Positions 16,221 through 25,373 of a DNA stretch of 64,000 nucleotides are shown here, piece after piece. The stretch covers positions 1 to 64,000 of the forward strand of contig CAMDOM010000002.1 in NCBI GenBank assembly GCA_945903645.1. The letters run 5' to 3'. Numbering within the stretch: the first letter of the stretch is position 1; every line of letters starts with the position of its first letter. The stretch is from Chryseobacterium gleum. Lineage in GTDB: Bacteria > Bacteroidota > Bacteroidia > UBA10329. The notes under the pieces were generated by a model that was given only the letters and a program-made list of their open reading frames with translations, ran no database searches and was not told the origin of the DNA. Made by a program: the position numbers and the translations under genes.

Positions 16221-17630
16221 TTAATTTGGGAATTTGGATTCAAGGCGCATCAATTCTTTGATATCGGCAATAATCTTGTTCGCCAAATTTGTGGCCGTGC
16301 TTTCGTTCTCACTTTCAGAATAAATACGAATAATGGGCTCTGTGTTTGACCTACGGAGATGAACCCATTCTTTATCAAACTCAATTTTCACACCATCAAC
16401 AGTATTGATTGGTTGCTTTTGGTACTTGTTTTTCACACCCTCTAATATGGTATCCACATCAGTTTCTGGCGTTAGCTCCACTTTATTTTTACTAATAAAG
16501 TAGTTGGGATAGCTTGCCCGAAGTTGACTTGCTGAAAGTCCCTTCTTGGACATGTGCGTTAAAAACAATGCGATTCCTACCAATGCATCTCGACCGTAAT
16601 GCAATTCGGGATAAATAATGCCGCCATTCCCTTCTCCACCAATAATTGCATTGGTAGATTTCATCATTTCCACAACATTCACCTCGCCTACAGCGCTGGT
16701 ATTGTAGGTTCCTCCTGCTTTTTCGGTCACATCGCGTAATGCTCGTGTAGAGGAAAGGTTAGACACGGTATTGCCAACTTGCTGCGATAAAACATAGTCC
16801 GCAACAGCCACAAGCGTATACTCTTCACCAAACATTTCACCATTTTCACAAACCATCGCCAACCGGTCCACATCAGGATCAACTACAAAACCAATATCGC
16901 CTCCCACTTTTTTAATGGTTCCTGATATTTCTGTTAAATGCTCAGGCAACGGTTCTGGATTGTGCGGAAAAAATCCATTTGGTTCGCAAAACAGTTCGGT
17001 GATTTTGGCTACGCCCAATGCTTTAAGCAATTTAGGAAGTACAATTCCACCCGTAGAATTCACACAATCAATCACCACATGATAGTTCATCTTTCGAATG
17101 GCGCTAACATCCACCAGTTTCATATCCAAAACCATAGCGATATGCCGCTCCATGTAGTCATCTATCTGAGTAACGGTGCCTAGCTGCTCCACAGCCGCAA
17201 ACTGAAACGACTCTTCTTCTGCGATACGCAACACCTCTTCGCCTTCAACCCCAGAAATAAATTCGCCTTTCTCATTCAGCAATTTCAAAGCATTCCATTG
17301 CTTCGGATTATGACTTGCGGTTAGAATGATACCACCCTGAGCTTTCTCTGCAGCAACGGCAACTTCTACGGTTGGCGTGGTAGATAAACCCAAATCAATT
17401 ACATCTATACCAGAGCCTATAAGGGTTCCAACCACCAGATGATTCACCATAGCCCCCGAAATACGGGCATCGCGACCAACCACCACTTTGGGGCGAGCCA
17501 CACCAGAACGTGCCTTTATAAGTTCTGCATAAGCTGCGGTAAACTTAACCGTATCTAAAGGGCTAAGCCCCTCTCCTACCCTTCCACCAATTGTTCCCCG
17601 AATACCAGAAATCGATTTAATTAACGCCAT
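16221..17630 (-). CDS. glmM: Phosphoglucosamine mutase
   Basis: A 469-residue cytoplasmic enzyme of the phosphohexomutase family that makes glucosamine-1-phosphate for peptidoglycan and lipopolysaccharide. Seen: the phosphoserine S106 in TASHNP, the metal loop DPDVDRLAM, the sugar-binding loop GEGNGGIIYP, and the phosphate-binding RRSNTEPIIRIY near the C-terminus. The N-terminal SISGIRGTIGG also fits. GlmM and phosphomannomutase are close; the loop sequence and length match Bacteroidota GlmM. First gene of a two-gene unit with cysteine desulfurase. Confidence 0.88.
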   Translation of the reverse strand: MALIKSISGIRGTIGGRVGEGLSPLDTVKFTAAYAELIKARSGVARPKVVVGRDARISGAMVNHLVVGTLIGSGIDVIDLGLSTTPTVEVAVAAEKAQGGIILTASHNPKQWNALKLLNEKGEFISGVEGEEVLRIAEEESFQFAAVEQLGTVTQIDDYMERHIAMVLDMKLVDVSAIRKMNYHVVIDCVNSTGGIVLPKLLKALGVAKITELFCEPNGFFPHNPEPLPEHLTEISGTIKKVGGDIGFVVDPDVDRLAMVCENGEMFGEEYTLVAVADYVLSQQVGNTVSNLSSTRALRDVTEKAGGTYNTSAVGEVNVVEMMKSTNAIIGGEGNGGIIYPELHYGRDALVGIALFLTHMSKKGLSASQLRASYPNYFISKNKVELTPETDVDTILEGVKNKYQKQPINTVDGVKIEFDKEWVHLRRSNTEPIIRIYSESENESTATNLANKIIADIKELMRLESKFPN

Positions 17631-17653
17631 GTTATAAATTTCGTATTGTCCGT

Positions 17654-17684
17654 CAAAAGTACCACCTCAGAATTAACAGCAAAA
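17654..17684 (-). promoter_or_regulatory. Promoter of glmM and cysteine desulfurase
   Basis: On the minus strand TTTTG (17684-17680), an 18-base spacer and TACTTTTG (17661-17654) match the Bacteroidota consensus completely, 23 bases before the glmM ATG. Confidence 0.7.
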
Positions 17685-17807
17685 CCCGTCCTTTGCAGTA
17701 TCAAAAGAAGTTGGTTTCATTTTTTGAACACAACTTGTTGATAATAACGAAGAGCTGATGCATTGGGGTTATTTGAATTTGAGTAGCCTTATCCAAAGTT
17801 TTTGGAC

Positions 17808-19214
17808 ATGAACACTGACCCAGAATCTGACAACGAATTCGAGCGCAACACTGAAAGTTTGGAGCGTTTTGAAAATATGCTGGCCAATGATGACCAGTAC
17901 TATTTTGACGTGGATGACCTTGAAGAGCTTGTGGAGCACTACATGCTTGTTTTCGACTTAGACAAAGCATGGAAAGTGCTGGAACTCGCATCGCAGCAAC
18001 ATCCTCACAACAGAGACTTTGAACTAAAACGGGCTGATATACTTGCTCTGAAGGGAGATGACGAAAATGCCTTAAAATCCATTGCTCTATTGGAGTCCAT
18101 AGATCCAACCAATGTGGAGATGCTTATTATGAAAGGCAGCATTCACAGCAAATTGGGCAAACACGAAGAAGCCATTCAGATTTACCAATCGGCCTTAGAG
18201 TTTGTGGAAGATACTAGCGAGCTCTACTTGCTTATCAGCTACGAATATGACACCATAGGAAACCGTCCAGAAGCCCTTTCGCAACTCAAAACTGCACTGC
18301 GCGAAAATCCAGAACAACAAGGGCTCATTTTCGAAATTAGTTTCTTGTACGACCTTATGGACACCCCTGAATTGGCTATTGAATACCTGAATAAACATCT
18401 GGATGAGTATCCCTATTCAAGTGGTGGATGGTTTAATCTCGCTACCTTTTATCGCAAGCTAAACGACCATCCCAGAGCCATTTGGGCATTGGAACTTTGT
18501 GTGGCTATTGATGATGAAGACGGCATGGTGCTTCAAGAATTGGGCGACTGCTACTTGGAGGCCGAAAACTGGGATAGAGCTCAGGTTCAATTTGAAGCGT
18601 TGCTCGAATTGGATGACGACCATCCAGATGCAATTGTTGGTCTGGCCGAATGCGCAGAAGGTCGCAAGGAGTTTGACCAAGCATTTGAATTGTATAAAAA
18701 AGCCACCGATCTTGATACCGAATGTGCCGAGGCTTGGTATGGAATGGCTGTGGTTAGGGAAAAGCAAGAACGCTATCATGAATGCCTTCCATATGTGAAC
18801 AGGGCGTTGGAAATAGATCCGATGGATGCTGAATTCTGGTTTTTCCTAGGTGATTTGCAAGAGCAGTTTTGTGAGTTTGAAAAAGCCGCAGAAGCATTTG
18901 AAAAAGCGCTAGAAACCGCACCAGACGAACCCCGATTTTGGCTTGCCAAGGCCCAATTGTATTTCCATCATTTAGATAGAGAAACTGGCATTGAAAGCTT
19001 GATGGAGGCTATAAAAATTACGCCCGATGACGCAGAATTACACTACCGAATTGCTGCGTTTCTAATGATTGCGGGTCAAGGTGGAGACGCGATGCATTAT
19101 TTGCAAAATGGCCTTGAAATTGATTTTGAGAAACATATCACGCTCTTTGATGAGTATCCAGAAGCCATACACAATCCACGTGTTATGGACTTGATTGGAA
19201 TTTACGGTCAATGA
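17808..19214 (+). CDS. Tetratricopeptide repeat protein
   Basis: A 468-residue acidic protein made almost wholly of TPR helices, with repeats such as AEAWYGMAVVREKQERYHE and AEFWFFLGDLQEQFCEFEK. There is no signal peptide or membrane segment, so it is probably a cytoplasmic scaffold. I start it at the ATG at 17808; an in-frame TTG six bases earlier is possible. The stop overlaps the start of the phosphosulfolactate synthase-rhodanese gene in an ATGA, which implies translational coupling and perhaps a shared task. Confidence 0.85.
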   Translation: MNTDPESDNEFERNTESLERFENMLANDDQYYFDVDDLEELVEHYMLVFDLDKAWKVLELASQQHPHNRDFELKRADILALKGDDENALKSIALLESIDPTNVEMLIMKGSIHSKLGKHEEAIQIYQSALEFVEDTSELYLLISYEYDTIGNRPEALSQLKTALRENPEQQGLIFEISFLYDLMDTPELAIEYLNKHLDEYPYSSGGWFNLATFYRKLNDHPRAIWALELCVAIDDEDGMVLQELGDCYLEAENWDRAQVQFEALLELDDDHPDAIVGLAECAEGRKEFDQAFELYKKATDLDTECAEAWYGMAVVREKQERYHECLPYVNRALEIDPMDAEFWFFLGDLQEQFCEFEKAAEAFEKALETAPDEPRFWLAKAQLYFHHLDRETGIESLMEAIKITPDDAELHYRIAAFLMIAGQGGDAMHYLQNGLEIDFEKHITLFDEYPEAIHNPRVMDLIGIYGQ

Positions 19215-20335
19215 TGAATTTCGAATTACCATTTTTACCAACACGGCCCCAAAAGCCTCGGCAGTCGGGCATTACAATGGTAATGGACAAAGGCTTAAGC
19301 CTGCGCCAAGCTGAGGATTTAATTGAATCGAGCGGACATCTTACCGATTTGGTAAAGCTTGGATTCGGAACCTCGTTTGTGGGTCGAAACATTCTGGAGA
19401 AAGTAAAACTATATCGTAGTGCTGGCTTGGATGTGTACTTGGGCGGAACCCTATTTGAAGCCTTCATTATTAGAGGAAAACTGGTTGATTACAAGCGCAT
19501 GGTGAATAGCCTCGGCATTGGCATGATTGAGGTGTCGGATGGGTCTATTTCGCTGCACCACAGCAAAAAGTGTGAGCTTATACAAAACCTTTCTAGAGAA
19601 TACACCGTGCTAAGTGAGGTAGGCTCCAAAGAATCGGGCATCATTATTCATCCCGGAAAATGGAAGAAAATGATGTTGGCGGAATTGGATGCTGGTTCAT
19701 GGAAAGTGATTGCCGAAGCACGTGAAAGCGGCACAGTGGGTATTTACCGACCCAATGGTTCGGCTCACGTTTCGCTTATCAATAAAATACTTGGCGTGGT
19801 GCCAGCCGACAAAGTAATTTGGGAAGCACCGCAAAAGGAACAGCAGGTGTGGTTTATCAACCTGCTAGGCGCCAACGTTAATTTGGGAAACATTGCGCCT
19901 GCCGAAGTTATTCCACTCGAAACCTTACGTGTAGGCCTGCGTGGCGATACGTTTTTCAATCATTTGCCTGAAACCATTGATGCAAATAAGGCAGTTCACT
20001 TAACTAAAGACACAACAATGAAAGAGATTTCGGTTAAAGAATTGAAGGCAAAAATGGATGCCAAAGAAACATTTCAACTGATAGATATTCGCGAAGATTG
20101 GGAAATTGAAGTGTGTACCATTGGCGGATTGCACATCCCTATGGGTGAGATATTAACCCGAGTGGATGAAATTCGCACAGACATCCCCGTAATTCTACAA
20201 TGTAGAAGCGGTGGTCGCTCTGCCAACGTGGTAAATGCCTTGGAATCACGGTTTGCCTTGAAAAATCTTTACAATCTGAAAGGTGGAATCTTGGCTTGGG
20301 CCGACCAAATTGATTCTTCTGTCGAGAAATATTGA
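19211..20335 (+). CDS. Phosphosulfolactate synthase-like protein fused to rhodanese domain
   Basis: A 374-residue two-domain protein. Residues 1-255 are a ComA/HSA32-type phosphosulfolactate synthase, which in methanogens adds sulfite to phosphoenolpyruvate; family marks are QKPRQSGITMVMDKG, KLGFGTSF, LSEVGSK, IWEAPQKEQQVWFI, NVNLGNIAP and LETLRVGLRGDT. Residues about 270-374 are a rhodanese domain with active-site loop CRSGGRS, cysteine C331, and IDIREDWE earlier. An internal Met at 270 sits exactly at the domain boundary. The synthase domain alone is widespread in Bacteroidota; I know of no characterised fusion like this. It is coupled by ATGA overlap to the TPR gene. Substrate and product are inferred from family. 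Confidence 0.85.
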   Translation: MMNFELPFLPTRPQKPRQSGITMVMDKGLSLRQAEDLIESSGHLTDLVKLGFGTSFVGRNILEKVKLYRSAGLDVYLGGTLFEAFIIRGKLVDYKRMVNSLGIGMIEVSDGSISLHHSKKCELIQNLSREYTVLSEVGSKESGIIIHPGKWKKMMLAELDAGSWKVIAEARESGTVGIYRPNGSAHVSLINKILGVVPADKVIWEAPQKEQQVWFINLLGANVNLGNIAPAEVIPLETLRVGLRGDTFFNHLPETIDANKAVHLTKDTTMKEISVKELKAKMDAKETFQLIDIREDWEIEVCTIGGLHIPMGEILTRVDEIRTDIPVILQCRSGGRSANVVNALESRFALKNLYNLKGGILAWADQIDSSVEKY

Positions 20336-20436
20336 GCGCCCTGTCCCACAAAGTGGTGAACATCGGAAGCAACAAATAACTCAAATTCACATCTGAAACG
20401 CGATGAATCGCTTCTCTACCAAATAATTAACAAAAC

Positions 20437-21072
20437 ATGATTGAATTATTTCAGCACATTCTTGACCTCGATTTTCCGTGGCTTTTTAAAACATATGACA
20501 CCTATATCTACGCTATTCTTTTTCTAGTAATATTTATCGAAACTGGGTTGGTAATAATGCCTTTTTTACCTGGCGATTCGCTATTGTTTACTGCAGGATT
20601 GTTTGCGCATTCGGGCTATTTGAACATGGCTGCATTAACCATGCTGCTGTTTGTAGCGGCCGTGTTGGGCGACAATACCAACTACTTTATTGGGAAGTAC
20701 ATTGGGCTGCGCATATTGAAATTGAAGTTGGGTGGTCGTGTGTTGGTAAAGCAAGAACACTTAGACACTACCCACGCTTTTTATGAGAAGTATGGCCCCA
20801 AAACCATAATCATGGCCCGCTTCGTGCCCATCGTTCGCACCTTCGCTCCGTTTGTAGCTGGCATTGCAGAAATGACGCCAATGAAGTTTTTCACCTACAA
20901 TGTGGTGGGTGGTGCAGTGTGGGTATTTGGCCTTACCACAGCGGGCTATTTCTTAGGAGAATTCGACATCATCAAAAACAATATCGGAAAGGTGGCATTA
21001 GGTATCGTTGGCATATCGGTGTTGCCAATGGTGTTCGAATTTGTGAAATACCAGATGCAAAAGAAGGCGTGA
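20437..21072 (+). CDS. DedA/VTT family membrane protein
   Basis: A 211-residue inner-membrane protein of the DedA (SNARE-associated, VTT) family. Hydrophobic segments alternate with the family marks FLPGDSLLFTAG and ARFVPIVRTFAPFVAG, the latter with the conserved arginines. DedA members act in membrane homeostasis and in recycling of undecaprenyl phosphate or phospholipids. The stop overlaps the GTG start of aroE by four bases (GTGA). Confidence 0.9.
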   Translation: MIELFQHILDLDFPWLFKTYDTYIYAILFLVIFIETGLVIMPFLPGDSLLFTAGLFAHSGYLNMAALTMLLFVAAVLGDNTNYFIGKYIGLRILKLKLGGRVLVKQEHLDTTHAFYEKYGPKTIIMARFVPIVRTFAPFVAGIAEMTPMKFFTYNVVGGAVWVFGLTTAGYFLGEFDIIKNNIGKVALGIVGISVLPMVFEFVKYQMQKKA

Positions 21073-21809
21073 GAACCTTTGGCTTAGTTGGACATGGGCT
21101 TTCGCACTCATTTTCAAAAGGATACTTCGAGGCCAAGTTTAAAACACTTGGCATCTCTGCCACTTATCGCAATATTGATGTAACCTCTGCTGGTGCTGCA
21201 ATTGAAGAACTGCAAAATGACACCTCTTTGGTTGGGGTTAATGTGACTATACCATTCAAAACGGCTATCATCCCTTTTTTGGATGCGATAGATGCCAAAG
21301 CCAAATCGATACAAGCAGTAAATACCATTAAAGTGGAGCGCACAGGAAGCGCTATTCGCCTCATTGGCTACAATACGGATGTGATAGGATTTAAAGGAAG
21401 CATTGGCCCGTTGCTTCAACCGCATCATACCGCTGCACTTATTTTGGGTACAGGAGGTGCGGCCAAGGCTGCTTGTCATGTACTTTCAGATTTGGGATTG
21501 AATTGCCTCACAGTTTCGCGCGAAAAGGATAAAGGCGACCTGACCTATGCCCAATTGACACCTTTGTTGGTAGCGCAGCATACCGTTATTGCAAACTGCA
21601 CCCCTGTGGGCATGTTTCCCCATATAGATAACATGCCCCAACTGGCCTATGGAGCCATTGGCGCAAAGCATTTACTGTTTGATATGGTATACAACCCAAT
21701 GGAGACGCTATTTTTGAAAGTTGGACTTGAACACGGTGCCACAGTGTGCAATGGCCTCGAAATGTTGCACCTGCAAGCCGAGGCAAGTTGGGAAATTTGG
21801 AATCATTAG
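21069..21809 (+). CDS. aroE: Shikimate dehydrogenase
   Basis: A 246-residue cytoplasmic NADP-dependent enzyme reducing 3-dehydroshikimate to shikimate in aromatic amino acid synthesis. Seen: LSHSFSKGYF (substrate-binding SxS), NVTIPFK with catalytic K64, YNTD with D104, and the nucleotide loop LGTGGAAKA at 126-134. The frame is open much further upstream, but that part lies inside the DedA gene and is unrelated; the GTG at 21069 overlapping the DedA stop puts the first strand (VRTFGLVGHGLSHS) in the right place. A GTG start with a four-base overlap indicates translational coupling. Confidence 0.92.
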   Translation: MRTFGLVGHGLSHSFSKGYFEAKFKTLGISATYRNIDVTSAGAAIEELQNDTSLVGVNVTIPFKTAIIPFLDAIDAKAKSIQAVNTIKVERTGSAIRLIGYNTDVIGFKGSIGPLLQPHHTAALILGTGGAAKAACHVLSDLGLNCLTVSREKDKGDLTYAQLTPLLVAQHTVIANCTPVGMFPHIDNMPQLAYGAIGAKHLLFDMVYNPMETLFLKVGLEHGATVCNGLEMLHLQAEASWEIWNH

Positions 21810-21846
21810 CACTAAAACGTATCAAAACGAACCGAAACACATTAAA

Positions 21847-22665
21847 ATGCAATTTAACGGAACCGAACATTATATAGCCTCAAACGAACTGCAAGTGGCA
21901 GTGAATGCAGCTATCCATTTGCAAAAACCGCTACTTATAAAAGGCGAACCTGGCACAGGAAAGACCTTGCTTGCACATGAAGTAGCCAAAGCTTTGGGGA
22001 AAAAGCTCATTACTTGGCACATAAAATCGACCACAAAGGCACAACAGGGATTGTATGATTATGATGCTGTGTCGAGGCTGCGCGATAGCCAATTAGGTAG
22101 CGAAAAGGTACATGATATTGCCAATTATATTGTAAAAGGCAAGCTATGGGAAGCCTTTGATGCAGACGAAACCGTGATTCTACTTATTGATGAAATAGAC
22201 AAGGCGGACATTGAGTTTCCGAACGACTTGCTGCTGGAATTGGACAAGATGGAATTTTTCTGCTATGAACTGAACCGCACCATTGTGGCAAAACACCGCC
22301 CCATCATCATCATCACATCCAACAACGAGAAGGAACTGCCCGATGCTTTCTTGCGCAGATGTTTATTTCACTTTATTCGTTTTCCAGATGAGGCGCAGAT
22401 GAAGCAAATTGTTGATGTGCACCACCCTGGATTGAAGCAAGAATTGCTTGACCGCGCTTTTGGGCATTTTTACCGCTTACGCAAAGTAAACGGCATTAAA
22501 AAGAAACCGAGCACAAGCGAACTTATTGATTGGATTACGCTACTTCTTCGTGACGACTTGCTGAAAAACGAGGAAGATGGCGCGGCCTCAAAACTACCTC
22601 CACACTTGGGTAGCCTAATAAAAAACGAGCAGGATTTAATGCTACTAGAGCGATTTTTGAAGTAG
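21847..22665 (+). CDS. MoxR-type AAA+ ATPase
   Basis: A 272-residue AAA+ ATPase. Walker A is GEPGTGKT (33-40), Walker B ILLIDEID (111-118), and a sensor-1 stretch IITSNNEKELPDAFLRR follows. Short MoxR-like proteins of this kind serve as chaperones for metal-cofactor insertion, usually beside a von Willebrand factor A gene; no such partner is next to it here. I chose the ATG at 21847 because the longer frame from 21721 overlaps aroE. The C-terminal ten codons are echoed 0.9 kb downstream beyond the sulfotransferase gene. Confidence 0.87.
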   Translation: MQFNGTEHYIASNELQVAVNAAIHLQKPLLIKGEPGTGKTLLAHEVAKALGKKLITWHIKSTTKAQQGLYDYDAVSRLRDSQLGSEKVHDIANYIVKGKLWEAFDADETVILLIDEIDKADIEFPNDLLLELDKMEFFCYELNRTIVAKHRPIIIITSNNEKELPDAFLRRCLFHFIRFPDEAQMKQIVDVHHPGLKQELLDRAFGHFYRLRKVNGIKKKPSTSELIDWITLLLRDDLLKNEEDGAASKLPPHLGSLIKNEQDLMLLERFLK

Positions 22666-22690
22666 AGATAAGCCTGCAATTCGCGGACAG

Positions 22691-23455
22691 ATGGCCATGT
22701 TATACAATCGTATTGCCATTGGTTTGGCGCGAAGAATAAAACGGTTTTACACCTCATTCTTCGGTTATCGCGATTACCGAAAATTCGTGATTATAAGTCG
22801 TTCCCGCACAGGTTCTACCTTGTTGATGTCGCTGCTTGATAGCCATCCCAACATAGAATGTGTAGGAGAGATTTTTAAGAACACACAAGGCATTGCCCCT
22901 TTTACGGTTTGGGTTCGATATTTTGGAAAACGACTAAAGCGCATAAAGGCTGTTGGATTTCGGATGTTTTATTACCATCCCGAAAATGGTGACCAAAAAG
23001 TTTGGGAATTACTGAAGGCAGATTCTTCGATTGTTATTGTTCACCTTACGCGGCAGCATTTGTTGCGCATGTTATTATCACAGCGAATTGGCGTAAAAAC
23101 GAACAGGTGGAAGCAACGGGAAAATGAAAAAACACCCTTAGCCTTAAGGGATAAACAAATTTACCTGTCTGTATTGGAATGCGAAGCTTTCTTTTTAGAC
23201 ACGACAAGATTTGAACGCGAAACCCGCCAATCTTTTGTTAACCACACTGTAATAGAACTAGTGTATGAAGACTTGGTGGCCAACAAATCTCGTGCTCTTC
23301 TTCCCGTATTTGAAGGATTTAAGGTGCCCACAGTGACTACCACAACAGACTTGATTAAACAAAACAAAGAGTTTTTGTCAGAGCTGTGTGTAAATTATTT
23401 GGAGCTAAAATCGTATTTCATCAATTCGGAATGGGCACATTTATTTGACGAATAA
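22691..23455 (+). CDS. Sulfotransferase family protein
   Basis: A 254-residue protein with the 5'-phosphosulfate-binding loop of PAPS sulfotransferases, SRSRTGSTLL at about 36-45, followed by SHPNIECVGEIF, as in Stf0-like and lipid or glycan sulfotransferases. The later segment IVHLTRQHLLRMLLS matches the 3'-phosphate-binding region. It likely transfers sulfate to a lipid or sugar hydroxyl; the acceptor is unknown. It starts 25 bases after the ATPase gene and lies between that gene and a decayed duplicate of the ATPase gene's end, which suggests that it arrived by insertion. Confidence 0.8.
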   Translation: MAMLYNRIAIGLARRIKRFYTSFFGYRDYRKFVIISRSRTGSTLLMSLLDSHPNIECVGEIFKNTQGIAPFTVWVRYFGKRLKRIKAVGFRMFYYHPENGDQKVWELLKADSSIVIVHLTRQHLLRMLLSQRIGVKTNRWKQRENEKTPLALRDKQIYLSVLECEAFFLDTTRFERETRQSFVNHTVIELVYEDLVANKSRALLPVFEGFKVPTVTTTTDLIKQNKEFLSELCVNYLELKSYFINSEWAHLFDE

Positions 23456-23528
23456 AAGAAAACTCCATGTTGTGCTTGGCTGTAGGAAAGGGCTAATGTT
23501 AGCAAACTAGTGCCTTACTAAAAAAAAC

Positions 23529-23578
23529 TGATGAAAAACGAGCAGGATTTGATGCTGTAATAACGCTTTTCTAAAGTA
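23529..23578 (+). pseudogene. Decayed second copy of the MoxR-type ATPase gene's 3' end
   Basis: The stretch reads LMKNEQDLML then a stop, against LIKNEQDLMLLERFLK-stop at the true gene end (22613-22665). Seventeen bases (22621-22637 and 23534-23550) are identical and two of the surrounding differences are synonymous (TTA/TTG, CTA/CTG). Further bases up to about 23578 still align with small indels. Nothing upstream of the copy resembles the rest of the ATPase gene. Confidence 0.65.
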
Positions 23579-23684
23579 AGCTCCCATGCATGAGCGCACA
23601 GGAATGATTTGGCTATTTTTAGTCTCCCCTAGAACAAACAACACAGTTTTGGCGCTGGTGGTTTGGTGAGAGCACACAACTGCG

Positions 23685-25058
23685 TCACTTCACCTCGAAA
23701 CGAAGACCCATCAGACACACATCATCCGTCTGCTCCTTATTATTACGCCATTGATTAAAAATATCCGATATCATCTGGCGCTGCTCCTCGGCAGGGCGTA
23801 AATGAATGCTTTTTAGCAATTCGCGAAGCCTCACAAGTCCGAATTTCCTGTCCTCTGCACCACCGAATTGGTCGGTGATGCCATCGGAGAACAAATAGAC
23901 CATGTCGCTGCGCGTCAGCTGCACCTCGCACTGAGAAAATCCACCGGAGGGCATATCGCCTGTTCCTATACTGGAGCGATCACCTTTGAACTCCAGTAGA
24001 CTGCCATCGGCCTTTACGACAAGCAAAGGACGTTTTGCAAGTGAGAAGTCGAGCCTGCCACTCGGGCGGTCCAGACGGCAGAGCGCTATGTCCATTCCTT
24101 CACGGGATACTTCAGCAGTTGAAACTGCAAAGACTTTTCTCAAATAGTCATCGGCATCATTCAGCACAGCTGCAGGGCCATTGGTACCCATCCGCTCAAA
24201 CCCACGGTTGAGAGCGGTATATGCCAGTAGGCTGACGAATGCCCCAGGAACACCATGGCCTGTGCAGTCGGCCACGGAGAACCAAAGCGCATCCCCGTCC
24301 TCATGAACCCAGAAAAAATCACCAGAAACGATTCCGCAGGGCTCGAAGAACACATAGCCACCGCCCAATCGCGCTCTAAGCTCATCTCCGCCCGGCAATA
24401 TGTGACGCTGAATACCACCGGCATAGCGTATGCTGGACTGAGTGTCATTATAAGCTTCATCGAGAGCCTTGTTCTTCAGTTCAAGATCCGTCCCAAGATT
24501 CCGGATGCGATCCAGGTAGTGCATGATTCTGCGATGGTTGCGTATCTTGGTGCTCGTGACCAGATAAGCCAATACCTGGGCTATAACAAAATTCTGCAAC
24601 AGCTCCATCCTGTCGGTGGCCATGTCGGGAATCAACATCACCAGAGCCCCAAAAGTCAGCACCATTAGCGCATAATATACTTTGATATAGCGCAGGTCCT
24701 CTACCAGTATACCCACTCCCCACACCGTGCTAAAAAGGGCAAGCACATACTGAAACCGGAAACCGTTCACGTAGTTCATACCCAACACATGAGCTGTGAA
24801 GAGTAGCGCCAAAACTTTAAAAAGGTTCTCTGCATTACGGCCTCCCCAGGCCGTCAGTGTCATAACGGGAATGACAAGAAGCACCACGAGACTAACGTAC
24901 CAGCGAAATTCGATGCCGTCATTAAGCGTGACATCATTCATGTGCGAAGTAATGCCCGACACAGAATAGACCCCGGCAGTGAAGAGTAACACCCACACAT
25001 AAAGCCGGTGCTTACGCAGCAAGTTGCTATCCTCTGATTCCCTATCTTGAAATTCCAA
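23685..25058 (-). CDS. Membrane-anchored SpoIIE/PP2C-type serine phosphatase
   Basis: A 457-residue protein. The first about 160 residues hold six or so hydrophobic segments without a known sensor domain; a charged linker (about 165-205) follows, then a SpoIIE-type PP2C domain with VSGDFFWV, ADCTGHGVPGAFVS, FSDGITDQ and EQTDDVCLMG, the metal-binding aspartates in place. Such phosphatases commonly act on anti-anti-sigma factors or other phosphoserine signals. No partner gene is adjacent. The start is a TTG; no ATG precedes it before an in-frame TAA. Composition is strikingly GC-rich (40 of 60 at 24241-24300) compared with its neighbours and drops just outside the start. Confidence 0.85.
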   Translation of the reverse strand: MEFQDRESEDSNLLRKHRLYVWVLLFTAGVYSVSGITSHMNDVTLNDGIEFRWYVSLVVLLVIPVMTLTAWGGRNAENLFKVLALLFTAHVLGMNYVNGFRFQYVLALFSTVWGVGILVEDLRYIKVYYALMVLTFGALVMLIPDMATDRMELLQNFVIAQVLAYLVTSTKIRNHRRIMHYLDRIRNLGTDLELKNKALDEAYNDTQSSIRYAGGIQRHILPGGDELRARLGGGYVFFEPCGIVSGDFFWVHEDGDALWFSVADCTGHGVPGAFVSLLAYTALNRGFERMGTNGPAAVLNDADDYLRKVFAVSTAEVSREGMDIALCRLDRPSGRLDFSLAKRPLLVVKADGSLLEFKGDRSSIGTGDMPSGGFSQCEVQLTRSDMVYLFSDGITDQFGGAEDRKFGLVRLRELLKSIHLRPAEEQRQMISDIFNQWRNNKEQTDDVCLMGLRFEVK

Positions 25059-25373
25059 TTCCGTGTATTTGAACGGTGAAAATAATCCCCATACTTCAAA
25101 GTAAAAAAATTATTTGACAGTATAAAAAAGGAGAACATACAGATTATTAGGGTTATGTACTGAATAATAAAACCCATCTCGCATCGGCAACCACCACCAC
25201 CATCCAATGATTCGGTAGAAGAATTTTATGATGGAACAATAACGCCCACCCGCGTACACTCGGACTTGCAAGGCTCATCCACTTATCCAGGTTTGGAGAG
25301 GCAGACCAAGGCGATTTTAATGGAATGAACGTTTACAGATGTTTCAAAACCCACAAACGTAACTATTGAACCG

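Noticed and set aside
17701-18108. A 135-codon minus-strand frame over the start of the TPR gene.
   Set aside because: Overlaps the strong TPR gene and the translation has no conserved character.
20919-21068. The upstream extension of aroE within the DedA gene.
   Set aside because: It overlaps DedA codons and does not resemble shikimate dehydrogenase; the GTG at 21069 is the better start.
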